From the NCBI RefSeq assembly GCF_001949145.1, contig NW_019091362.1:8953472-9017471 (forward strand): a DNA stretch of 64,000 nt, read 5' to 3'. Shown here piece by piece: positions 1-12,200 of this stretch (positions within the stretch are counted from its first letter, which is position 1; each line of letters begins with the position of its first letter). Under the pieces are notes generated by a model. The model was not told the origin of the DNA and did no database searches. It worked only from the letters and a program-made list of their open reading frames with translations. The translations under genes were made by a program, and so were the position numbers. Origin of the DNA: Acanthaster planci. Taxonomy: Eukaryota > Echinodermata > Asteroidea > Valvatida > Acanthasteridae.

Positions 1-615
1 TCACGCATTGTGATTGGCCAACGCGTTGCAAACTCTTGGTGGCGCACTATTGTGAAACGGCCGTATTCAGCTAATATTCACTCAATCTCTCTTTAGGCTG
101 CATCCAAATCTCTTGTCTAAAGCTAGGTCAAGGTCTTCACTCCATTGGAAATGCGTAGAGACGCGCAGATAATAATAATAATAAATAATAATAATAGACC
201 TAGCCGTAGCTCTGGAAGCCCATTTCGGACACGGCCTCAGACTTGGTATGCATGTACATCCAGGAAATTTCAATTTAGCACAGCTATTTGTTGATATGGT
301 CATTTGAAGTTTGTGGCCTCATGCGTACCTCATGCCTGCATGCATTATGGCCACCTCAATGAAAACAGTGTACATTACCGCTGACCTCTCTCTCGGGAAA
401 AAAATGGGCATTGTGCAGGAACTATAGGTCTGATTCTGGTATCAAAATGGCCACAACCCATTGCTGAAAAACTTGCAGAAGGCTTGGTGCAGGAAAGAAA
501 ACGTGCAGCGATGATATCAGAGAAAATTCAGCGGGTTCAGCCCCTCATCAGGTCTTCAAGAGTTAAGTACATGTAATCTACACACTATCTAATTCTGCAC
601 CATCTCACCCTACAG
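1..615. other. Intronic sequence of the transporter gene
   Basis: No coding exon is convincingly supported here, although the transporter upstream of residue FGWKRI must be encoded before 616. An open stretch around 480-545 before a possible donor was examined but has no recognisable similarity. An (AAT)n microsatellite lies at 169-196. Confidence 0.4.
169..196. repeat. (AAT)n microsatellite
   Basis: Runs of aat units with one interruption, directly visible in the sequence. Confidence 0.9.
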
Positions 616-1287
616 AATTTGGCTGGAAGCGAATTGTCCTACGTACGGTGGTGATGGCAGCAGTTCTCTTCATGGCTGAAACCATTCCCAAATTCAGTGT
701 CATCTTGAATCTCATCGGTGGCACAACAGTCACACTGTTAACCTTTGTCTACCCCTCCCTGTTTTACATTCTGCTCCGGCGGCAAGAGAGTCCAGACAAT
801 GCCTGGGTTACAGGGTGAGCGAAAACAAAAACAACCCAAACCCTAATCCAAAACCCAAACTCCAAACCAAACCCCAAATCAAAAACTATAACCTAACCAA
901 AATGAATCCTCAAACACAGCCCTCTAAAAAAAACCCTAAACCCAAAGCAAAAAAGAAATTCCTCTCAGACTTAATGAATAGATACTGTCTAAATATTCTA
1001 CATTACTTGTTCATTTGTTGGCTTGATGTAGGCCTGAAGTCACTGCGAGATAACATTCTGTTTTTCTCATGCATTGACCCTTGTCATGTTACAAACACAG
1101 GTTTCTTTGTGGCTTCATCTCTTACAGGAAAATTGAGATATGGGAGTATGTACTTCACGCTGAAATTATACTGATTGGGTTGGTTGGTGGAGTGGCGTCG
1201 ACATACAGCGAGATTTACGACATTGCGACAGCGACGGGGCCGACGCTTACCGTACCGTGTTATATCAACTCAAATCAAACGGGATAG
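616..1287 (+). CDS. Amino acid transporter (Aa_trans family), C-terminal exons only
   Basis: This is the 3' end of a multi-pass membrane transporter of the amino acid/auxin permease (Aa_trans) superfamily, the group containing SLC32/36/38 and AVT proteins. Two exons are supported: 616-814 (after tacag, before gtgagc, ending in phase 2) and 1128-1287 (after cttacag, stop TAG at 1285-1287); the phases join. The first encodes a hydrophobic helix with the AETIPKFSVILNLIGG segment followed by a second helix, TLLTFVYPSLFYILLRR, typical of the final helices of this family. The second gives a last helix (EIILIGLVGGVASTYSEIYDIA) and a short polar tail. Upstream exons lie outside the window or are not recognisable in 1-615. 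The substrate and subfamily cannot be told from this fragment. It converges on the minus-strand gene ending at 3392. Confidence 0.75.
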
Positions 1288-2657
1288 GTTTGCTGTGTCG
1301 ATTCTCCAGAATATGCCCATACCCTTGTAGTTGTTATGGAAAAAAGCTCAGTGAAAGCAAGAAACGATGGGCAAGTATTCATGAAGGGACCCACACTGGT
1401 CCATACAGTCCTTGCAATTGCTTGGACATTTTCAGCATTGCTTGTGATTTGTCAGAGATGTAAAAACTACTGTGAACTGCTCACTGACCACAGTTACCTG
1501 AAATATACAAATATCAAAAGTTTGAGAGCCTGCTTACTAAAACAAACGTTTTCAAAAGTAACAATAATGCCAGGCCCTCTAACTTACTAGGATTCCAAAT
1601 ATAAATAATCGAAATAGTTGGACCACACAGCTCAGCTGCTGAGGCATAATTTTTCAGTTTGCTTGCAGCATGTTACTCTTCATTTTACATATCTAACTTG
1701 AAAAAACAAATACCCTAGTATTACAGTGCTGTGTGAATCAGTGATCGTGGGCTGTGACTCTTGGCTTTGCCACTGTTAGGACACTTCAGAGATTTAGCCA
1801 GTTAAGTGCCAAATTATGGTTGTAGCTTTTCAAGTGCACATAATTTTCAGTATGAACAGCCACTCAGAAGTCAGCATTTATATGAATATTAGTATCATAA
1901 GGGAATATCGAATTTACTTTCTTTATTTTTTGGCTTCCTGCACAATTATAGCACCATTTGTATCAACTGGAATTTGTCGTCTTTCGCTTAGTGATGCAAT
2001 TACTAGAGGAAAAGATGTGCAAGAGGATCAAAGTCATGTCTACTAATTGATATCATGTCCTAAATCTTTTAATATTATCATCTGACATTTTAAATTTGTA
2101 TAAGTATATAATTACAGATTTGGGTATATATATTTGCAAAATCTATATCAAATCATAAGTTATGACGCATTTTTATCTGTCTTTGATAAAAGAATGAAGA
2201 TGCTCCAAGGGAATGTATAGAAATTTCAGCAAACAGCTTATGCCTACAAATGGTCATGGTATTCTGGAAGAAAATGAAGAAATCACAGCTGTAAAAAGTG
2301 ACCTTCAGTGCTTGATTGTGAACTATCAGAGTCAGATCTCTTAACATGGCCTTGTGTGAGGAAAACAGTATTTTCAACATTTATTAACTGAGGCATCATA
2401 CTTCTGTGAATGTAGTTTTTATTTCCACTGCAAGCGCTGACACAAGCGCAAAACCTGTTAACTGCAGCTGTTTATGTGATTATTTCAGCCACAGGTTACT
2501 CATCATTCCCTGGTGAAGCTCAGCTGCATGAAACCTGGATAATCTGGGCCCAATGTCAAAGCACAGCTAATCAACAGTTAGAACGAAAGATTTGCTTACT
2601 ACAGCAGAAAGCGCTGTTTCATGGTGGGATTGTCTTAGTAACTGCACCCGTGAGATC

Positions 2658-2663
2658 TTTATT
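2658..2663 (-). terminator. Candidate poly(A) signal for the TSR-Ig-EGF gene
   Basis: TTTATT on the plus strand, i.e. AATAAA on the minus strand, about 730 bp after the stop codon at 3392. Another minus-strand AATAAA is at 2380-2385. Confidence 0.3.
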
Positions 2664-3012
2664 GTTTACTGATTGAAGCAACTTTTTTTCCCTCCACGAT
2701 TGAGTTCGCTTTTGCTGTGCTTACTACTTGACAAGAGTTTCTTTGGAATAGACAGAGGCTCTGCCAGCACAAAATCAGGTGTTAAAGCTGATGACAGCTT
2801 TAACCAAGCTCCAGTGATACCTTTTTACCTCATGGAAAACATGAACACGCATTTTAATAATGAATTTGAATTTCAACAAGAGGACTGAAACAGACTTTTA
2901 GTTATTTTTTAAACTTAAGGACTGAGATAAATTCCCTGCACATTGAATACAGGATTACTTATAAAAGTTTGTTACAATAATGAAGCAAACTTTAGTTAAC
3001 ATATTACCTCAC

Positions 3013-3018
3013 AATAAA
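3013..3018 (+). terminator. Candidate poly(A) signal for the transporter
   Basis: AATAAA, the first canonical plus-strand hexamer I see downstream of the stop at 1287; a second AATAAA is at 3111-3116. Using either implies a 3' UTR of about 1.7-1.8 kb overlapping the convergent gene's end region. Confidence 0.35.
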
Positions 3019-3391
3019 AGCTCGGTATTGAGTAATTTAGAAATACACATTTAAAAACAAACAAAACATTTACAATTTTAGCTATGTTACATGCTATTGA
3101 GATCAACTGAAATAAAGTGTGATTCTTCGTCTAATAAAAGTAAGTCAAAAATGAAAGAACACGGTTTTTCACAGGAGTCCTTTCTGTAACAAAAAGCTGT
3201 TATATGTTGGTTGTATATGTATTGGGGAAATAAGTGGAAGTCTTCTGCCTGTGGTTTTTTGGTTTTGGCGATCTACCGTTAATGATTTCTCTGCTCTCTA
3301 CGGGTGTATGTGCTTGCACATATTGAAGTTTTTAGCTGTGACAGTCCCTGATCCCCAAATCATTAAATCCTTCTTTCCTTGTTAGAGGGAT

Positions 3392-6239
3392 CTACATGTA
3401 CTCAGTGCCACTGTCTAAATCTTCTCTATCTGAGATCCCCTCACGAGCATCATCAAACGGCAGCTCATCAGCCTCATCTTCATCATCTTCATCAAGCTGG
3501 TCTTCTTCCGCTTCATGCTCCCCAAGTGTGTGGCTACTAGCTGGTACCCCTGGTGAGCTTTCAACAAGGTGCGAAAACCTATCAACGTAGCCCGAGTACC
3601 CGAATTTGGAACCACGACGACTTTGAGATGTATTTTGTTCCCACTGATCAGAGTCTGCTGTCCGTTTTTCTCTATTGGAATTTCCATTGTGGATGTCTAC
3701 TCCCTGGCCGAGCTCACCTTCTCTCTGAACGAGGGTAGAGTCAACGTCTGTGTCTTCATCCGCACACAGTGGTACCCAACTAGAGTGCCTGAGCTCATCT
3801 TTGGAGGATGTAACGGCTGCAGTAGAAGCAGGTGTTGGGGTCGTCGATGCAAGTACGGTTGCTTTGTCCTCAGTGTCCTCAGCACGAGATGCATCTACTT
3901 GGTGGTGTCCAGAGTTAATTTTGCTTTCCTCTGTTGTGCTGTCAAATTCTGGAAGTGGTCGCCAATGATGAGAGGTTGCCATAGTTGCCGCATCCACATC
4001 TTTGGTATCATCCATCTTGAGCTGTGAGTGTGAATCAATTGTGAGACCTGGGGTTTCCTGTTTGGCAACTGCAGTGCTGGTGATGCTAAGAGCTCCCACT
4101 GCAGTGTAATAGGAAGATGCATCAATGAGATTCTCCTGGTCTGCCCGTGAAGCAGACTTTAACACAAGCTCCTCTGTACCGACAATCGAGGTGCTGTGTT
4201 CCTCAGTGACAAATGACGGGGAGTGCCCAGAGAAAACCTTTGAAATCTCTTTCGCTGTCAAGACGACGCTGTGTGAGCTGGTGAAAGATTCACGAGACAA
4301 GTAGCTACCTTCAGAAGATATTTTTTGCATTACATCAACCTTAGCAGATTCTGTACTCGGGTGGGAAGATGGCTTCTGTGCTATATCAACCACAGGTGGG
4401 TGCGAGTCAGAGGGTAACGAGAACTTCCGAGTGTAGGCTGGGTAACCAAATTTTGACTGGCGTCTGATCTGGCCAACTTGGGCGTGCTCTTCCCCAGATG
4501 CAGTGATGACTGGGTCCTTGGTTGGCGTTTCCAATGCATCTCTGGACTGCTTTGCCGAGGCAAGTGACGAGTGGGACACTGAACCCACCCTGGGTATGTC
4601 ATTGCTAAAGACTGAGCTATGGACTCTAGGAGATACCGAAACAGGTGAACCAGGCAGAGTTGGTCTTCTCTGCTGGTGGTGATCCTCAGACACAATGGCA
4701 CGGAGATTTCCAGACGATGACTTCACAATAATTGGGGCTGTGCAGATGCCTGATGTTGCTGAGAATCCAGTGCCTGAGATTTTACTAGTGGAGATCCCAG
4801 AGAGACTCTCATATTTTGGATGTTGATGCACCTGCACATTTGCATAAGAGTATGCTGCCTCCCCTGACGAACTCTTGGCAAGTTCGGGTTGTTTTTCCTC
4901 AACAACCAAATCAGTGGAAGGCTCCAGGTCATGCACTGAATGCCTTGAAATAGCCTCTGTGGAGGCAGTGGAAGATTTTTGCTGTTCCTCTTGTTGGATG
5001 GCCAGGTGGTGGGAACTGAGGGAATCTGCTGATGACCGAGGGAGAGTTGATTCCCTGATGAGGCTTCCAGATGTCAATGGGGTGTTTAGTTGTCTGACTG
5101 GGGCTTCGTATGCTGTGGATTCTGAGATCGGGATCCAAGCGTGGGATTCCTGAACTGCGCCTGTGTCAAGGGGCAAGGAATGAGAACTGTACAGAGAGCT
5201 GCGCTTTCCCCCAGGAAAACTGACTGGTGGGGGTGACTCCAGGAGAGGTCTCCGCTGCTGACTTTGTTCTTCGTACGTGACAGCTCTGAGTTTCCCAGAC
5301 GAGGATTTGACAATCAAGGGAGCTGTGTGACTACTCGTGAATGGGGAACTACTTCTTGATAGCATTCTGGGAGAGTTAGTCTTTGTGTGGCTGTAATGGC
5401 TTGGATGTGATGCAGTTTCCCTGGAGACAGCATCCATAATTGTTTCCCTGTCCTCATCATACGTCACTGAATGGCGGCTCAAGCGGTGTTCCGATTGGTT
5501 GACATCAAATAGTGACCTTTTGACCCTAGATGTGGACGAACGTGAGACAGCGGAGCCACCGGAGATCGAACTACCGGGTGACTTTGTCTTGCTGTTAACC
5601 AGTGACAGCCGTTTCTGCATCGCAAGTTGAGGAACCGGGATGGGACTTGACAGGAGTCCGGATGCACTCCCTGGTTTGGGTTTACTCTCCTGGTATTCTG
5701 CCAATGAGAGTATGTCTTCTGCGCTTGATTTTCCGTGGCCTGAGAGTGCAATGTGGGTAGACCGCTGCTGTTCCACTGGTTCAATCGCCGGTGATGGAGA
5801 CGGTGGAAGAGAAATTGACTCAGCAGAAGACTTCTTTCTTGGCGTTTCTACAACTTCAGTTTGGGAAGATGCAACATGTTTACTCGACTTCCTTTTCAAT
5901 ATAACATCAGCTGGTGACTTCTCATCGACGGTTGATTGGCTCTCCTCCGAGCCAGTATGTGGTGGTCTCTCGTGAAGTGCCCCGTGACTTTTTCTGTCAG
6001 CTTCTGCAACTTGCTCATCAATCTCCTTGGTTTCTATAGTTGCTTGGGACCTTTTCGTCTTCTGGCCTTTGAACAAACTGTACGAATGGGACGACTTGAA
6101 GTTTTTAAACTCTTCTCTCGAGATTTCCCTGAACAAATCGATTTCTGCATCGTCGAGTAGAGGCTTGTCTGCCGGGACAGCGTCCATTTGTATGACTGCA
6201 GTAGGGGAGCCACCAGATTGCGGTACTTCTGCTTCTGCT
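3392..6239 (-). CDS. Last coding exon: ~950-residue Ser-rich cytoplasmic tail
   Basis: This is exon 9 of the TSR-Ig-EGF gene, starting after ttttaacag with CC+A completing a proline codon and ending in a stop at 3392. It encodes a low-complexity intracellular tail rich in Ser, His and Glu. There are two internal duplications. An IVKSSSGKLRA-type block followed by QQRRP is encoded near 5200-5330 and again near 4610-4745. A basic-aromatic motif, RRxSKFGYxxYxxxFS, occurs near 4412-4465 and 3556-3640. The RRxS cores look like basophilic kinase sites. The C-terminus is very acidic (DEDDEDEADE) and ends in SGTEYM. No catalytic domain is visible. An upstream methionine in the same open frame reads through intron and was not used. 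Confidence 0.8.
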
Positions 6240-9200
6240 CTGTTAAAAATAACAGCGAGACATAAAAAGTGGTGTACCTTGTGTTCGTAATTAATGGCAA
6301 CATTAGAGACCGACACTGTAAGACGTGAGGAAATTGAAAACACAAAGAGTGCGTAAGGTAAAATAGATTTCTCACAGTTTAGGTGATACTTTCACTTCTA
6401 TTTTAGATGAAATGATGGCCAAAAACCTTGGAAGCTCCACTTTGAACAAGCTGTTTTGTTAAAAGTAATATCCATCAGCAGTAAGATTACCCTCTCAGTT
6501 TTAGTAGAGGTCGGAGGAAGAAATCCCTGCCCCGTTTGTTCGTGAAATACCATTTCAATATATCTCGGGCACAAGACTCACGGTTTTCTTTTCCTCAGGA
6601 AGAGGTAGACGCCAAATATGACAGCGACAAGAATGCAGAGAGCTATTATTGCCATGGACGTATCGCCAATGAAGAGGGGAGCTGCAGATGGGAAAGGACC
6701 AAGATGGGAAAGAGTGAGGGACAAAAAGACAATTGTTCTTCAATAAGACATATCAACTTGTCACCATATGAAAAGGAGCGGTAACGTAAATTTTTCTTTT
6801 AAAGGAAGATAGGGGCCAAGAGAAACAATTGACGGGAGGAAGCTGCTACATTGTACAAGACTACACTGCTGGAGTAACAATTCATTCCTTAGGCCTACAT
6901 CATGTGGGTTTACAATGCAAGAAATTCTAGTCTTGAGAGTAAGTTTTAGAGCTTGACGGCAGAACAGATATAGCAAAGCCGTACGTTAAAAATTCACGAT
7001 GAAGACAGACAAGGTATGTTTAAACAGTGCATAACAGACGGAAGACAATCGAATGTAACACTCTGGTGCGGGTTCTTACAGACTCGTTCGCAGGTGTGGC
7101 CCACAAATTCCACTGGGCAAACACAAGTAAACAGCAGGCCGCTACCGCCTTCGTGCTCGATACAGGAGCCACCATTCTTACATGGGTTGGACTTGCAAGT
7201 TAGTACATCTGACAAGAAGAGATGCAACTTCTGAGAGTTTCCATAAACATCACATATTTTATCATCGCAACTGAACTTTTTAATCCAAAGCTTAATATTT
7301 TCTTATTGCAGTCAGTAACATCCCTCCCTACTTCGGAAATAAAGGAACTTTTCCGGCAACCAGCCACAGTTATATACATTAGGTATATACGTGCACAGAT
7401 TACATGGCCGCCATAAAGCTCCTCACACCGTTGCAACAGAACACTTAACGGACATTAAAACAGACTGACAGCAAACGGGTAGGAGAGAATTTTGTCTGTT
7501 TTTAGCTTTAGATTTTATAGCTAGTGGCAATTTTCAAAGAGGTAGCAACATTTATCTGCGTTTTAACCTGAAATAAATATCGTGTGATTATTGATAATTT
7601 GGCATGATTTATCTCGTATTGACTGTCTGAAGAAAATAATTACTGTTCTTACTGATCTTAGCGTCTGCCGTCTCGCTGGAATCATCATCCATGATGACCA
7701 CACAGTGGTAGATGCCTTCATCTGAGCTCTGCACGCCGCGAACGATGAGCTTACTGCCCGTAATCTTGAACCTGCCGCGAAACATAAAAATCTGAATGCA
7801 GACCGGGCGAAAGAGATATACCTTTACAATAGCGGGATAAAGGATTATAAAGCAAACACCGTCTAGGAAAAAAGTGGAACGTGTAGGGTCGTTATACTTC
7901 ATTGTCGGCTCAGTGGTATGCTAGGCCTAAGTGTGGGCACATTCCTTGGTCGAAAGCAAAATTTTAAAACAAACCGATGCTGGCAAATTTTAACCAAACT
8001 AATTATGACTATCTTGCCCGTTGATGAAGGTTGGCCCATATTTCGAGGCGTGTTAATGGTGGAAATCACTGTGTCGGCAAAAGCCTACAATATTCAGCGT
8101 TACCGTGGTCACCGGTATTATCTATAGACGTCTCAGTCCTAACTTAATGAAAAAAAAACGTTTTGCTGCAGTGTGTTTAGATTTGATGTGAAATTTACTG
8201 TGTGGTGTCCGATCCAAGCATGGGCCTACTTTTCACTGAAGGCAGCGCTGTCCTTAGTTATCTTTTCTCCTGTCGGACTGATCCAGTAGATCTCCTTTGG
8301 TGTCTTGCTGGGGTCAAAGTTGCACTCAACCTCCGTGCTATGACCCTCCTCCCGGGTAATTTCTTCACTTTTCTCCTCTGCGTCGGTAATCAGGTGGAGA
8401 AAAAGGCCGTTTAGTTTACATATTGTTTTTGAATGTCACAATGCCACTGTTGAACCAACTGCTCGTGGGGATGGGTGGAAATCATCCAACAACCGACGCG
8501 CTGCGATCATTGGCGGAGCTTTTCGCAATGCCCGTTGTGGCCAACATACACAATTTTACAATACATGTAATTAGTTGTCAAAACCGATGAGTTAGGGTGT
8601 CACATCCCCTCCCAGCAACGACCAAGCCTGTTAATAACCAGCAGTATCTGTTTATGAGTGACCCTAATTTTCGTTCAGAGCAACTACAAGGTAATCACAG
8701 ATTGTCAGTACTCAATGTTTACACCCAAAAATGACTATTCGCATCTTCAACCACAACAACTTTTAATTAATGCGCAACTTCCAACTTTTCCGTCTTCTGC
8801 TAGAATGTATGTAATAAAAAATGTCGAATAATTATACACTCTCTACCCACACTGAAAACACAAAAATCGAACCTTTGATCTGGTGTCAGACTACTGACGT
8901 CCATTCTTAAAATTTAGCTTTGTTTCTGTATTTGGGTTTGGGGTAAATCCCGGCCCAAATAAAATCGTAATGCGTAATTTTTTATTCTAATAGCCACTTT
9001 TCTAAAGACTTGATACCTTCTGAACAAGCATCAGCGACACACTCTGCACTCTCCTCGCTGCTTCCTGTGCAGTGGTCGTCTATATTCTCCGGCAAGCAGA
9101 TTCTCTGACGGAGGCTGACGCCTTTGCCACAGGTCACGGAGCAGGAACCCCAGCTACTCCAATCGGCCCACTCGGAAGAAGCCGTCTCAGCGTTGGTTTG

Positions 9201-12200
9201 ATATGCCAAAGTGGGGTCATACTCCGGGTCCTCTCGTCGTAACCGGTGTCTCGTTCGCTCTTTGTTGCCGTCAATTGCAAGGTGCCGGTTAGTATCTTCA
9301 TTTGCCCGTCTCTTCATCTGATTATTGCTTTCTCGGCTCTTTTGTTGTCCCTCCATTCGGTCCGGTGTAATGGTGGTATCTTTAAGTTGGCTACGTGACT
9401 CCATATTTTCTCCATGCGTCTGCTTCCAGATGCTAGCACTTTCTCGTTCGGGACTCCATATTCTACCTTCATGGTCTCCAAGATATCTACGGCCTCGTCC
9501 AACTTTCGTCATATCAAATGAGTTATGTTCATCCGTATATTCGTTCATTTTGTCATCATCTTCAGAATAATCATTAGTATCAAAATCTAAATCATCTGTA
9601 TCATCCTCCTCGTTCGCATCAAAATCGCCATCTTCACCTTTGAAAGTCTGAGCAGTCACACGTTGCATCCTCTCGTGATGTAGCCCACGGCCCCCGCTGC
9701 CATTTTGTGCTTCGGTTTCCTTGTGAGCATTAAGTACTCCATACTCATCGTCGATGTGGATCCGAATTGCTGCTTTTCTAGCCTGTCCCCGCTGAAATGG
9801 CTTCTTTCGGTGCCGGTGACCGCCGAAAAGCTTTACAAGCAGGCCGGGAATAGCTCCTTCCTTCATGCCCTTTCCATCAGACGAGGTGACGTTCGATGGG
9901 TCGACGATACCGGACTTGTAGTCATGATTTCCTATGTGGATACCGTGATCTTCCTGATTAATTATGACAAAATTGTTTCTACGGCTGTCAGCAGGGAGTG
10001 GTACGTGGTTTGCCAGCCTAGTGGAAACGTCTTCCGCTGCAAAAAGGTCCGTAATTGCTGGCAAGTATTTCAAGTTGTTTGCCTCAATCTTTCCAGTGAT
10101 GGATACATTAACCAATTCATGGTCGCGATTATCGATACGTTTAATGTCGACTTTTGGTGACTTTTTGACGTTGTCCGTGTCGGGGGAATCTTTGGAGACT
10201 TGAATTTCAACATTTTGTTGGTTCTGCCGACTTGATGATACGGGGCTTATATACGGAAATGGTTTTTCATAAATTTTGAACGGCTGCTGACTTCTGGGGT
10301 TTGGCTTTACAGTTGCTTTTAATTCCAAATTTCGGAAGCGGGGACTCCGCGTTTCAAGGAGCGCTGTTTGTGTTGGCTGAAAAACGCGCGTGCCACCATC
10401 GAAAATGTATGCATCACCCATACTCGCATCATCGTATTCAGTTTCGAATTCCGAATCCGGATAATGGGGACTCGGCATCTCGGGGAGTGCTCTTGGTGTT
10501 GGCTGAAAAATGTGTACACCACCATCGAACATGTCTGTATTATTCATGTTCGTGTGGGCGTAGTCGGTTTCGAATTCCAAATCTGGATAGTGGGTAGGTC
10601 TACTCTGCATTTCAAGGAGCGCTGTTGGGGTTGGTTGAAAAACTTGCGTACCACTATCGAAAATGTCTGTATTGTTCATATTTGTATCACCGTAGTCTGC
10701 TTCAAATCCCCATTCCGGAAAGCGAGGATTCTGCATTTCAGGGGGCAGTGCTGAGGCTGGCTGTTCAACTCGTGTACCACCGTCGAAAATATCTGAATCG
10801 TCGTATTCTATTTCGAGTACAGAGTCTCGTGAAGGACGACTTGTAGCAGTGGCAGTTGGCTTCAGGACTATTCGGTGCTCCCCCTCGTTCTCTAGTTGGG
10901 GAAATGGTTCCAGATACAAGTCTGGTGGTTGTTTTTGATTGTGACCAGGTGAAACACTGCCAGAGTCGGAATGGACCAAGACTAAATCCTGCCTGAGAAC
11001 AATGCCTGGCTCAGGAGTGACGATCTCCTTCACCTCCATCTGTAAGTTTGCTTCGTTTTCACGTTGACCCTCCTCTGAAGTTTGTGTCGGGTGCACTACG
11101 ACGAGGTCTTGCCTCAGAAACACCTCCGGCTCAGGGGTCACAATCACCTTCATTTGGAGATCGTCCTCAGGAATCAGCTCCGACTTCACACCCGATTCTA
11201 ACTTTGGATCTTTTTCAAACCGTCCATCTTCCTGCACTGATGCGGGATGAATCAGAACTAAATCTTGACGGAGTAAAACTCCCGGCTCAGGGGTTAAGAT
11301 CGTCATGTACTCGGTTTGGAGATCACTGTCTGAACTAGGTTCAGATGCGTGGAACCCCCAACTTTGATCTTCGTCATCAGACGGCAAATGAAGAGCTGCA
11401 TCTTTTTGTGTCCCTCCTTTGGGAGTGTCCACGCTGCTGCTGGAATTCGGCTTCACCTTTCTTCTGCGAAAGCGATTCGGAAATGCGTTGTCTTCTTCTA
11501 ACCCAACGGCCTTCCACATTGTCAGAAAGTCCTTCTCTAAGTCTCTGTCACTTGGAACACTTAAAAGGCGTCTGCGGGCGCCATTCACCCCTGATGGCCT
11601 GACAGAAGAGCCGTTGTCTTTGTCTGTGTGGGGATCATATTCTTCCTTTTGCTCATTATCTGTCTCGTCCTCGACTATTGCTGACGTTGTAACAGCCTTT
11701 AAGTCCTGTGCTGTAAGGTTTCTCTTGGATTGCACGCGGTCGTGGAAATCGTTGTAAGTCTTCAACAAGTGTCTGCAGCTCTGATCTCGAAGCTCGTGTG
11801 CTATCTTTTCGAGTTGATTAAGCAATGTGCTGTTGATAGCTGTTCGACGTTCTGTCCGTTAATTTGGGATTCCCGCCAGTACCCCTCCTCTTGGACTTCG
11901 TGTCCCTTTGCATTTTGCTGTTTGACAGGAGGTCAAGTATCTTGGTGACGTTTGTCCGCACGTCGTCCAGGCCCTTGGAGAGGGTTTGCACGTCGCGATG
12001 CTCAAGCATGGGCCGCGGAGTAGTCTCCCCTGGGCTGAGCTTCTTACTGACCCCATGTCTTTCGAGAGTGTTTCCAGTGGCGACGAATGAGTCCGCTTGT
12101 GATTTGCTGTGAAAACGGGGCAAACTTAGGAGCTTTAATTGGTCACCACGGGTACGGTCAGAATTTGCTCTAGTCTCAGCAACTGGGAAGTCAGCCACAT

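Larger units (their letters stand above)
1288..3391. other. Convergent intergenic region / 3' UTRs
   Basis: The stretch between the stop of the transporter (+) and the stop of the TSR-Ig-EGF receptor-like gene (-) has no coding exon I can support. It is AT-rich and probably consists mainly of the two 3' UTRs. Canonical poly(A) hexamers occur on both strands (separate entries). Confidence 0.6.

Noticed and set aside
480-560. Possible extra exon of the transporter before 616
   Set aside because: One frame is open with a possible gttaag donor in the right phase, but the peptide has no transporter similarity and no convincing acceptor.
3569-4027. 152-codon plus-strand frame opposite the cytoplasmic-tail exon
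   Set aside because: Antisense shadow of the supported minus-strand exon; Cys/Arg-rich composition typical of a wrong-frame reading.
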